From Tepidimonas aquatica (lineage in GTDB: Bacteria > Pseudomonadota > Gammaproteobacteria > Burkholderiales > Burkholderiaceae_C), in the NCBI RefSeq assembly GCF_007556585.1, contig NZ_VJNA01000009.1:1-64000 (forward strand): DNA of 64,000 bases, given 5' to 3'. Positions 36,982 through 45,606 of the stretch are shown here, one piece after another. Position 1 is the stretch's first letter, and each line of letters starts with the position of its first letter. The notes below the pieces were generated by a model, which made no database searches, was not told the DNA's origin, and saw only the letters and a list, made by a program, of their open reading frames with translations. Made by a program: the position numbers and the translations under genes.

Positions 36982-36998
36982 TGCACAAGCCGTGCCAG
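36982..36998 (-). promoter_or_regulatory. Sigma-54-like promoter for the DUF6858-permease-haemoglobin unit
   Basis: On the minus strand the sequence reads CTGGCAC, five bases, GTGCA. This matches the -24/-12 consensus TGGCAC-N5-TTGCA with one mismatch and the correct GG-GC spacing. It lies 75 bp upstream of the DUF6858-like start, in the 206-bp region shared with the divergent sigma-54 activator gene. Confidence 0.55.
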
Positions 36999-37113
36999 CC
37001 GTCTTCGCTCGGGGCACCGCCCTGTCGGCCGGCGCTGTGGCCTCCAAAAGCCCTCGCGCGCCGTGACCGACGCGGTTTTGACTGACAATCATGGCAGACA
37101 TCCACTCGCCACC

Positions 37114-38318
<1,205 letters not shown>

Positions 38319-38322
<4 letters not shown>

Positions 38323-39050
38323 CGCCGCCGCGCCGCCGGCAGGTCGGCGTAGTAGGCCGCCAGCGCCTCGATCTCGGCGCGGCTGAGCCGCTCGGCGAAG
38401 AAGCGCATGCCCTTGGCGACGTCGTTGTGGCGCTCGCCCCCGTGGTAGTGCAGCATCGTGCGCACGAAATAGACCGGGTTCTGGCCGCCCAGCGCCGGTG
38501 CCTCTAGCTTGCCGCCCTGGCCGCCGACGCCGTGGCAGCTCGCGCACGGCGTGATCAGGCGCTGCGGGTCGCCCTTGCGCACCAGCTGCTCGGCCTGGGC
38601 GCGCGTGACGCTGCTCGCGGGCCGCGGCGTGCCGTCGTCGCGCGGCAGCGGCAGGCTGGCGTAGTAGGCCGCCACGTCGGCGATCTGCTGCGGCGTCATC
38701 ATCTGCGCCACGTCGCGCATCAGGCGCGCGCCTTCGGTTTCCAGCCGCCGGCCCTGCTGGTAGTCCAACAGCATCTTGGCGGTGTAGCTGGCCTTCTGGC
38801 CGGCCAGGTGGGCCCAGTTCAGCGTCGGCGCCACGCCAACCTCGCCGTGGCAGGAGGCGCAGAACATCTGGCGGTGCACCTGCTCGCCCCGCTTGGCGTC
38901 ACCCGGCGGCAGCGCGGCCAGCGCCTGGCGCAGGCTGGCGCTGGTCCAGGCGGAGGTGGGGGCGGCCTCGTGCGCGGCGGGGGCGGCGCCTGCGGCGGCG
39001 CCGATGCCCGGCAGCGCAGCCGCCAGCAGGGAAGGGATCGTGCGTCGCAT
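38319..39050 (-). CDS. Dihaem cytochrome c (c4 / FccA-like)
   Basis: 243 aa, periplasmic. The start MRRTIPSLLAAALPGIGAAA follows AAAGGAGCGCACG and gives a Sec signal of about 22 residues. Two haem motifs, CASCHG near residue 65 and CASCHG near residue 168, lie in two similar halves, each ending with the IADVAAYYASLP / IEALAAYYADLP helix. This is the layout of cytochrome c4 and of the dihaem subunit of flavocytochrome c sulfide dehydrogenase. It directly follows the flavoprotein gene (17 bp), so it is the likely electron acceptor from it. Confidence 0.88.
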
Positions 39051-39067
39051 CGTGCGCTCCTTTCGCA

Positions 39068-40438
39068 TCAGGCAAAGCAGTCCTGGGTGAAGGTGCGCAG
39101 CCACGCCTGCTGGTAGCGCGCGCCGAGTCGGATCTGCACCGGTGAGGCGTCCAGCGGGAGGTAGCGCTCCTTGCCGTTGACGCGGCCGATCTTGCCGTCG
39201 GGCAGGATGCGGAACACGTCGGCGACGAACAGGCCGTAATCCTTGCCGGCCAGCGCGTAGCAGGTGTTTTCCCACAGCGGCTCGGGCGCCTTGCGGCCGG
39301 CCAGCTCCTCGACGATGGCGCGCGCCACCACCTTGGCCTGCGTGTTGGCGGAAAAACCGCTCTTCGGCATCGCATCGGCGATGCTGGCATCGCCGATGAC
39401 ATGCACGTGGGGCACCAGCGTCGAGGCGAACGTGCGCCGTTCGATTGGGCAAAAGCCGCTGCCGTCGGTCAGGCCGAAGGTGCGCGCGATCGCCCCGGCG
39501 CGCATCGGCGGGATGATGTTGATGACGTCGGCCTGGATCGTCTCGCCCTCGGTTTCCAGCCGCATGCGCCTGGCGTCGAGCTTCAGCGGCCGGCCGCCGT
39601 CCTTGCCGCGGATCCAACTGATCATGCTCGGCTTGCTGTGGGTCTTCAACTCCACCTTGTCGGCCATCTTCTTGGCGTAGTCTTCGGGCAGGTTGAAGCC
39701 GTAGAGGCGGTTCCAGCCGAGCATCATCGTTTCGTCGGTGACGAAGGCATCCTTCGGGTCGGCGATGATGACCTTGGCGGTGGGGTTGCGCTGCAGCAGC
39801 CATTCGGTGACCAGCGCCGCGCGCTCGTAAGGCCCTGGCGGGCAGCGGTAGGGGTTCGGCGGGGCGGCCAGCACGAACACGCCGCCCGGGCGCATGGCCT
39901 TGAGCTGCTGCGCCAGCAGCGCGGTCTGCTCGCCCGGGATCCAGCCCGACGGCACCGCCGTGCGCGCCACCTGCTCGCTGTAGCCGGGGTAGGCGTCGTA
40001 GAGCAGCTCGATGCCCGGCGAGACGATCAGCCGGTCGTAGCCGATGCGCTGCTTGCCGGCGGTGGTGACGACGCGCGCCACCGGATCCAGCGCCACCGCG
40101 GCGTCGAACACGAAGCGGATGCCGTACTTGTCGCGCAGCGTGTCGTAGCGCACCTCCAGGTCGCGCATCGTGATGTGCTCGGTCAGCACCTCCGACGAGC
40201 CGTAGGGGCGGATGTAGATCGGGTTGCGCTCGATCACGGTGACGTCGAGCGCCGGGTTGAAGAGCTTGAGGTACTTGGCCGCGGTGGCGCCGCCGACGCC
40301 GCCGCCGACGATGACGATGCGCGCCTTCTCGTTGGCGAAGGCCAGCGTCGGCGCGGTGGCCGCGGCCAGCAGGCCGAGCGCCTGGCCCATCCAGGCGCGG
40401 CGCGTGGCGCCGCCGGTGGCGGGATGCAGGGTCGTCAT
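39068..40438 (-). CDS. fccB: Flavocytochrome c sulfide dehydrogenase, flavoprotein subunit
   Basis: 456 aa. The twin-arginine-like signal TRRAWMGQALGLLAAATAP suggests Tat export of the folded FAD protein. The FAD site is IVIVGGGVGGATAAKYL. Both redox cysteines of FccB are recognisable: one in PYRCPPGPYER and one in GFCPIERRTFAS, with VHVIGDASIADAMPKSGFSA after it. The C-terminal FCSD flavin-binding domain (LWENTCYALAGKDYGLFVAD) is complete. The enzyme oxidises sulfide to sulfur or polysulfide and reduces cytochrome c. Here the flavoprotein has cytochrome genes on both sides, which is more than the usual fccAB pair. Confidence 0.9.
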   Translation of the reverse strand: MTTLHPATGGATRRAWMGQALGLLAAATAPTLAFANEKARIVIVGGGVGGATAAKYLKLFNPALDVTVIERNPIYIRPYGSSEVLTEHITMRDLEVRYDTLRDKYGIRFVFDAAVALDPVARVVTTAGKQRIGYDRLIVSPGIELLYDAYPGYSEQVARTAVPSGWIPGEQTALLAQQLKAMRPGGVFVLAAPPNPYRCPPGPYERAALVTEWLLQRNPTAKVIIADPKDAFVTDETMMLGWNRLYGFNLPEDYAKKMADKVELKTHSKPSMISWIRGKDGGRPLKLDARRMRLETEGETIQADVINIIPPMRAGAIARTFGLTDGSGFCPIERRTFASTLVPHVHVIGDASIADAMPKSGFSANTQAKVVARAIVEELAGRKAPEPLWENTCYALAGKDYGLFVADVFRILPDGKIGRVNGKERYLPLDASPVQIRLGARYQQAWLRTFTQDCFA

Positions 40439-40449
40439 GGTTATCCCCC

Positions 40450-40875
40450 TTACAGCGGCTTCTGCGCTGCGAAGAATTCGGCCATCGCCAGCAGCTGCGC
40501 GTCGGTGAAGCCGCGCGCCACGTGGCCCATCAGCGTGGAAGGCCGCTTGCCGTCACGAAAATCTTTCATCGTGCGCACGAACTGCTCCACCGGCATGCCG
40601 GCCAGCGGCATGAAGGCCTCGTCGCCGAGCTGGCCGTAGGTGCCGTGGCAGGCGGCGCAGCTGTGCGCCATCACGTCGCCGCGCAGCGGCTCGTCGCTGG
40701 CCACATTCAGCGGGCTGGGGGCGGCCGCCGCCGCTGCGGGGGCGGTGGGGGCGCTGGCGGAGGCGGCGGTCTTCTGCGCCACCGTGGCCACCGCCACGCC
40801 GACGCTGGTCAGCCCGGCGGCCAGCAGCACCGGCCACAACGTGCGCCGCCAGGCGGGTTGTTTGCGTTCGCTCAT
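40450..40875 (-). CDS. Membrane-anchored monohaem cytochrome c
   Basis: 141 aa. An N-terminal hydrophobic helix (TLWPVLLAAGLTSVGVAVAT) is followed by an alanine/proline-rich linker and one class I haem domain with CAACHG. The C-terminal FTDAQLLAMAEFFAAQ helix is typical. MPLAGMPVEQFVRTM could supply the methionine ligand. It lies 11 bp upstream of the fccB start and 34 bp after the polytopic membrane gene, so it probably links the flavoprotein to the membrane complex. Confidence 0.87.
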   Translation of the reverse strand: MSERKQPAWRRTLWPVLLAAGLTSVGVAVATVAQKTAASASAPTAPAAAAAAPSPLNVASDEPLRGDVMAHSCAACHGTYGQLGDEAFMPLAGMPVEQFVRTMKDFRDGKRPSTLMGHVARGFTDAQLLAMAEFFAAQKPL

Positions 40876-40909
40876 GGTTTGCTCACTCCTTGGCGGGGGC
40901 GCTGGCCGT

Positions 40910-42133
40910 TCAGCGCAGCCACACCCACAGTCCGACGCCGAAGTACGCCAGCGTCCACAGCACCAGCAGCCGCACCGACCACTGGCCCAGCGCCGTCACG
41001 CGCGGCCCCGGGGTGTAGGTGCCCTGGCGCTGCTGGCCGGCCTGCCACGCCACCGTCAGCAGGTAGCCCAGCGTGACGCCGCCGACGACGGCGAAGGTGA
41101 CGAAGAACAGCACGGTGCTGTACCAGTCCATCTGGATGCGGTAGTCCAGCGCGTCGTAGCCGTGCGTGCCGAGCAGGGTGACGTAGCGCAGCGCCTCGCG
41201 TGCGGCACCGACGACGATCAGCGCCACCGCACCGGCGCCGAAGATGCCGTAGCCCCACAAGCCCCGGTCCAGCTGCGGCCCCAGCACGAGCGGCAGCGCC
41301 ACCACCGCCAGCAGCGCCGCCAGCGCCAGCCACACCCACGGCGAGGTGGCGAACCACGCCATCTTGGCCGGCAGCGTCGCCATCCACAGCGCGCCCAGCA
41401 GCACGGCCACCACGCCGCCGGCCACCATCAGGCGCTGCGCCAGCGCGCGCACCCAGTCGAGGTAGACCGCGTCGCCCTCGCCGGCGCCGATCAGGTAGCG
41501 GCGGTAGGCGTACAGCCACGCGCCGGTCACCGGCGCCGACAGCGCGATGAAGAAGCCGAAGCGCGGCAGGTTCCAGTAGTGCAGGCTGCGGCCGCTCGGG
41601 TCGATCGCGCCGCCCGGGGCGTACCACTGCATCCACGCCTCCGGGAACAGCATCTGGTTGGTCAGGCTGTGCACGATGAAGCCGACCAGCAGCAGCGCCA
41701 CCGACAGCACCATCCACGCCGTGCCGCGCGCGCCGTCGCGCACCAGGTCGTGGTTGCGCCAGTAGAACAGGTACATCGCCATGTAGCCGCCGATCAGCGC
41801 GACGATGAAGCCGATCACCCACCAGGCCGACAGCACGTTGGAGGTGTACCAGAACGGGTCGTAGATCACCTGCACGAACAGGAGCGGCGCCACGCCCAGC
41901 ACGATCGCCACCGAGACGGCGATCTTGGCCGTGGTCAGCATCGCCGCGGCGAGCCGGCGCCAGTGCGTCTCGGCGCTGAAGGCGCCGCGCAGCGTCAGCG
42001 CCGAGGCGCCCAGCATCACCTGCACCGCCGCGATGTGCAGCGCGAACGTCAGCACGCCCAGGATCAGGAACAGCACCGGGTGCGAGGGCACCCCGGCCTG
42101 GTCGCGCAGCGCGTAGAGCATTTCCGGGGTCAT
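40910..42133 (-). CDS. Polytopic membrane protein, partner of the bd-like subunit
   Basis: 407 aa with about nine or ten membrane helices. I do not recognise a named family with certainty. Its N-terminal half looks distantly like the bd-like neighbour: a histidine-containing first helix (LTFALHIAAVQVMLGAS), then a helix-loop-helix with GVAPLLFVQVIYDPFWYTSN and WWVIGFIVALIGGYMAMYLF. It does not look like CydB. It starts 4 bp after the end of the bd-like gene, so the two are very likely subunits of one complex, perhaps a heterodimer of related halves. Confidence 0.65.
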   Translation of the reverse strand: MTPEMLYALRDQAGVPSHPVLFLILGVLTFALHIAAVQVMLGASALTLRGAFSAETHWRRLAAAMLTTAKIAVSVAIVLGVAPLLFVQVIYDPFWYTSNVLSAWWVIGFIVALIGGYMAMYLFYWRNHDLVRDGARGTAWMVLSVALLLVGFIVHSLTNQMLFPEAWMQWYAPGGAIDPSGRSLHYWNLPRFGFFIALSAPVTGAWLYAYRRYLIGAGEGDAVYLDWVRALAQRLMVAGGVVAVLLGALWMATLPAKMAWFATSPWVWLALAALLAVVALPLVLGPQLDRGLWGYGIFGAGAVALIVVGAAREALRYVTLLGTHGYDALDYRIQMDWYSTVLFFVTFAVVGGVTLGYLLTVAWQAGQQRQGTYTPGPRVTALGQWSVRLLVLWTLAYFGVGLWVWLR

Positions 42134-42137
42134 GGCA

Positions 42138-43526
42138 TCACTCCTTGGCGGGGGCCTGGGCGGTGGCCGCCGCGGTGGCGGTGGCGCGGCCCGGCAGGGT
42201 GGACAGGATGTAGGCCGCCAGCGCCTGCGCCTCGTCGGCGCGCAGCGGGATCTGCGGCATGTACAGCGTGTTGCCGCTGGCCAGCGCCGCCTGCAGGTAT
42301 TCGGCGACCTCGCCTTCGCTGGCGGTGGGGCTGAAGTAGCGCGCCAGCGGGCGCATGCCGGTGGCCGACAGCGAGTGGCAGTTGGAGCACGCCGCCAGCG
42401 CCAGCGCCCGGCCGGCCTCGACGCGGTTGCCGTCGCGCACGGTGCGCAGTTCCTGCGGGATGAAGGCGTGCGTGGCCAGCCAGCCGTGCGCCTCGAGCTT
42501 GGGGATCTCGGACTTCACGCCCATGCCCGGCACGTCGCGCCCGACGATCTGGTTGGAGTAGACGTACTGCCCGGCCACCCACGGCTTGCGCACCGACTCG
42601 CGCGCCACTTCCTCCGGCCACAGGCCCACCACCAGGATCGCCACCGTCATCGCGGCGGCCAGCCCTGGCATCAGCAGGCGCGGCTGCGCCCAGGTCAGGG
42701 CGAAGTACAGCACCGTGCCGCCCACCGCGACCCCCAGCATCAGCGGGAAGCGCTCTGGCAGGCGGTTTTCCAGCACGATCGCGGCGGTCTCCGGCAGCGT
42801 GCTCAGGTACCACTGCAGCATCGCCACGCCGGCCAGCGCCGAGACGATGCCGACCACCGACAGCGTGCGCGCGACGCGGCGCTTGAGCTCGGCGTCCTCG
42901 AAGCGTGCCGCCACGATGCCGCCCACCACCGCCATGATGGTGAACATGAAGGCGGTGCGCATGCCCAGGTGCGCGAAGGTGTTGCCGCCGTAGAAGGCGT
43001 TGAGCACGCCGCCGGTCTCGGCCCATTCGGGGCGGCCCGGCCACATCATGAAGCTCAGGATGCCGACGATGATCAGCATCGTCGTGTACGAGGCCAGGCC
43101 GAAGATCACGGCGATGCGCGTGTGCGTGCGCACGTCGACCTTGCCGACCAGGTACACCAGCAGGTAGACGCCGGCGATCTCGATGACGAAGAACACCCAC
43201 TCGGTGGCCCACATCCACACGAAGCTGTGGATCAGCGCCGAGATGCCGCGCGGGCTGGCCACGGTGGTGGAGTACCAGATGCCCGGGCCGGTGATGGAGC
43301 CCAGCACGTAGCTGAACACCAGCAGGAACATGCCGTAGCGCCGCACGAATTCCAGCAGCCCGGGCTGGTGGGTGCGGTAGGCATGGTTGACGAGCCAGGC
43401 GAAGAAGATCGCGGCCGCCACCGAGGTGTGGGAGAACAGCACGTGGGCCGTGGCGATGAGGCCGACGATCCATCCGCTGCCCACGCTGGTGTCGAGCCAG
43501 GTCGGGTACAAGCCGATGAGGTCCAT
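42138..43526 (-). CDS. Cytochrome bd-like subunit I with a fused C-terminal cytochrome c domain
   Basis: 462 aa. MDLIGLYPTWLDTSVGSGWI was chosen as the start; the upstream frame overlaps the promoter. About nine membrane helices resemble CydA: first-helix histidine in ATAHVLFSHTSVAAAIFF (residue 28), GSITGPGIWYSTTV, WATEWVFFVIEIAGVYLL, and a Q-loop-like RESVRKPWVAGQY. After the last helix a cytochrome c domain carries CSNCHS and ends AQALAAYILSTLPG. A CydA-like protein with a fused haem c could exchange electrons with periplasmic cytochromes instead of, or as well as, quinol. Whether it reduces O2 cannot be read from sequence. Confidence 0.75.
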   Translation of the reverse strand: MDLIGLYPTWLDTSVGSGWIVGLIATAHVLFSHTSVAAAIFFAWLVNHAYRTHQPGLLEFVRRYGMFLLVFSYVLGSITGPGIWYSTTVASPRGISALIHSFVWMWATEWVFFVIEIAGVYLLVYLVGKVDVRTHTRIAVIFGLASYTTMLIIVGILSFMMWPGRPEWAETGGVLNAFYGGNTFAHLGMRTAFMFTIMAVVGGIVAARFEDAELKRRVARTLSVVGIVSALAGVAMLQWYLSTLPETAAIVLENRLPERFPLMLGVAVGGTVLYFALTWAQPRLLMPGLAAAMTVAILVVGLWPEEVARESVRKPWVAGQYVYSNQIVGRDVPGMGVKSEIPKLEAHGWLATHAFIPQELRTVRDGNRVEAGRALALAACSNCHSLSATGMRPLARYFSPTASEGEVAEYLQAALASGNTLYMPQIPLRADEAQALAAYILSTLPGRATATAAATAQAPAKE

Positions 43527-43613
43527 GGGTCCTTGCTCCTGTTGCGGGACGGGCTGGAAGCGGGGGATGCCGTTCCATACCGCGACGGGTATCGTCCGGA
43601 TACCGGATCCCGT

Positions 43614-43630
43614 TACAAAAAGCGTGCCAA
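43614..43630 (-). promoter_or_regulatory. Sigma-54-like promoter of the bd-like/fcc operon
   Basis: On the minus strand TTGGCACG (43630-43623), four bases, TTGTA (43618-43614) matches TTGGCACG-N4-TTGCA with one mismatch. It lies 88 bp upstream of the bd-like start. An FNR box sits directly upstream. Confidence 0.6.
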
Positions 43631-43632
43631 AT

Positions 43633-43658
43633 CGGCGGTTGATCTGTATCAACCGCCG
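43633..43658. promoter_or_regulatory. FNR/ANR box inside a 26-bp palindrome
   Basis: The arms CGGCGGTTGAT and ATCAACCGCCG form a perfect 11-bp inverted repeat with spacer CTGT. The centre, TTGATCTGTATCAA (43639-43652), is an exact FNR/ANR consensus box. Its centre is about 42 bp upstream of the start point predicted from the sigma-54-like element, the classic class II activator distance. Confidence 0.75.
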
Positions 43659-43722
43659 TCTGGGCCAACCTCTCGACGTGCGCGACTTCGGCCGTGCGGG
43701 CTCCGGTCTTTTTGCTTTAGGT

Positions 43723-43752
43723 TGGCAGACATTGCTGCCGTATTTGGCAGAC
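43723..43752. promoter_or_regulatory. Repeated TGGCAGAC elements, candidate upstream activator sites
   Basis: TGGCAGACAT (43723-43732) and TGGCAGAC (43745-43752) flank a CTGCC (43735-43739), so the GGCAG/CTGCC blocks start at 43724, 43735 and 43746, exactly one helical turn apart. The same ten bases TGGCAGACAT recur at 37092-37101, just before the activator gene. They may bind the Fis-type activator. Confidence 0.35.
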
Positions 43753-43763
43753 GGATTGGGTTG

Positions 43764-45575
43764 TCAGATCGCCGCGGCCCGGCTCGCCAGCCAGGCGCGC
43801 CAGCCGCCGCAGGCGGTGATGTCGGTGGCGCCCTCGACGCCGGCGGCCTCGCAGACGAAGCCGTTGACCCAGCGGCCGTCGTCCAGCTCGACCTTGCCGA
43901 TGGCCAGCGGCGCGGCCACCAGGTCGACGAAGGAGCCGAAGGCCGTCGCCGGCAGTTCCCACACCTCGCACGCGATCGGCTGGCCGCCCTCGCGGACCCG
44001 CACGAGGCCGGGCCGGCGACCGTCCGGCAGCGCGTACAGGCGGTAGCGCGGGGCGGTGCGGGCTTCGGCGACGAGCCGCGCCCCGCGCTCCCGCAGCTGG
44101 CCGTTGAGCGGCAGGCCGGACAGGTGGGCGCCGAACACGGCCACCTGCACCATCCCGCTCGGCAGCGCGGCGAGCAGGGCCTCGTCGGGCTGCGGCGGCA
44201 GCGGCCAGCCGGTGGCGCCCATCGTGTCGGCCAGGCGCCGGTGCAGCCGGGCCGCCAGCCGCAGCAGCCCGGCGTCGTGGTGCGCCGGCGCGATCAGCGT
44301 CACGCCGAACGGCAATCCGTCGGGTTGCAGGCCGGCCGGCACCGCGGTGGCGGCCAGATCCAGCAGGTTGACGAAGTTGGTGTAGCGGCCGAGCTCGCTG
44401 TTGAGCCGCACCGGGTCGGCCTGCATCGCGTCGATGCGGTGCGGCCGGGCGGCGGTGGGCAGCAGCATCGCGTCGGCCTGGTCCCACAGCGCGTCGCACG
44501 CCACCCGCAGCGCCTGCAGGCGGTACTGGGCCTCGAAGGCGTCGGTGGCGTCGTGGCGGCGCGCGCCGTCGATGATGCTGCGCACCGGCTCGATCACCTG
44601 GTCGGCGTGGGCGTCGAAGAAGGCACGGATGGCCGCGTGGCGCTCGGCCACCCACGGGCCTTCGTACAGCAGCCGCGCCACCTCCAGGAACGGCCGCAGG
44701 TCGAACGGGACGCAGCTGGCACCCAGCGCGCGGGCCTGCTCGACCGCCTGCCGGCACAGCCGTTCGCCATCCGTGTTGCCGAAGAACGCCAGATCCTCGT
44801 CGCGCGGCACGGCGAGCCGCCAGCCGGGCCGCGCGGCGAAGTCCCCGCCGAGCCCTGCCAGCGGCCGCGCGTACGGGTCCTCGCCGTCCGGCCCGGCGGC
44901 CACCGCCAGCACCTGCGCGGCGTCCTCCGCCGTCAGCGCGAAGATCGACACGCAGTCCAGCGTGCGGCAGGCCGGCACCACCCCGGAGGCGGGAATGACG
45001 CCGCGCGTCGGCTTGTGGCCGACCAGGTGGTTGAAGGCCGCCGGCACGCGGCCGGAGCCGGCCGTATCGGTGCCGAGCGCGAAGCTGGCCAGCCCGAGCG
45101 CGACGGCCACCGCCGAGCCGGAGCTGGAGCCGCCCGAGATCCACGCTGGATCGAAGGCGTTGCGGCAGACGCCGTACGGCGAGCGCGTGCCGTTGAGCCC
45201 GGTGGCGAACTGGTCGAGGTTGGTCTTGCCGACGAGGATCGCGCCGGCGTCCAGCAGCCGCTGCACCACCGTGGCGTGGCGCGCCGGCTGGTAGGCGAAC
45301 GCCGGGCAGGCGGCGGTGGTGGGCAGACCGGCGACGTCGATGTTGTCCTTGACCGCGAACGGCACGCCGTACAGGGGCAGCGCGGCCGGGTCGAGGTCGA
45401 GCAGGGCGCGGGCGCGCGCCAGCAGGGCCTCGCGCGGGACGCGCGTGATCCAAATGCCGTGGGCGTCGCCCTCGGCCTCGAGCGCCTCCCACAGGCGCTC
45501 GACGAGGTCGACGGGGGTCAGCTCGCGCGCCAGGTAAGCGGCGCGCAGCCGCGGCAGGTTCAGTGGGGGCAGCAT
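43764..45575 (-). CDS. atzF: Allophanate hydrolase
   Basis: 603 aa, full length. The amidase-signature catalytic core is visible: VPFAVKDNIDVAG (catalytic Lys), SGGSSSGSAVAVALGLASFA and GTDTAGSGRVPAAFN (Ser-Ser pair). A C-terminal domain (FGAHLSGLPLNGQLRERGAR) is shared with known allophanate hydrolases. It splits allophanate to ammonia and CO2, the last step of both urea-carboxylase and guanidine-carboxylase pathways. It is the last gene of the riboswitch-controlled operon, 31 bp after the carboxylase. Confidence 0.93.
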   Translation of the reverse strand: MLPPLNLPRLRAAYLARELTPVDLVERLWEALEAEGDAHGIWITRVPREALLARARALLDLDPAALPLYGVPFAVKDNIDVAGLPTTAACPAFAYQPARHATVVQRLLDAGAILVGKTNLDQFATGLNGTRSPYGVCRNAFDPAWISGGSSSGSAVAVALGLASFALGTDTAGSGRVPAAFNHLVGHKPTRGVIPASGVVPACRTLDCVSIFALTAEDAAQVLAVAAGPDGEDPYARPLAGLGGDFAARPGWRLAVPRDEDLAFFGNTDGERLCRQAVEQARALGASCVPFDLRPFLEVARLLYEGPWVAERHAAIRAFFDAHADQVIEPVRSIIDGARRHDATDAFEAQYRLQALRVACDALWDQADAMLLPTAARPHRIDAMQADPVRLNSELGRYTNFVNLLDLAATAVPAGLQPDGLPFGVTLIAPAHHDAGLLRLAARLHRRLADTMGATGWPLPPQPDEALLAALPSGMVQVAVFGAHLSGLPLNGQLRERGARLVAEARTAPRYRLYALPDGRRPGLVRVREGGQPIACEVWELPATAFGSFVDLVAAPLAIGKVELDDGRWVNGFVCEAAGVEGATDITACGGWRAWLASRAAAI

Positions 45576-45606
45576 CGGGGTGTCCTTTCCTCGCGGGGGC
45601 GTGGGT

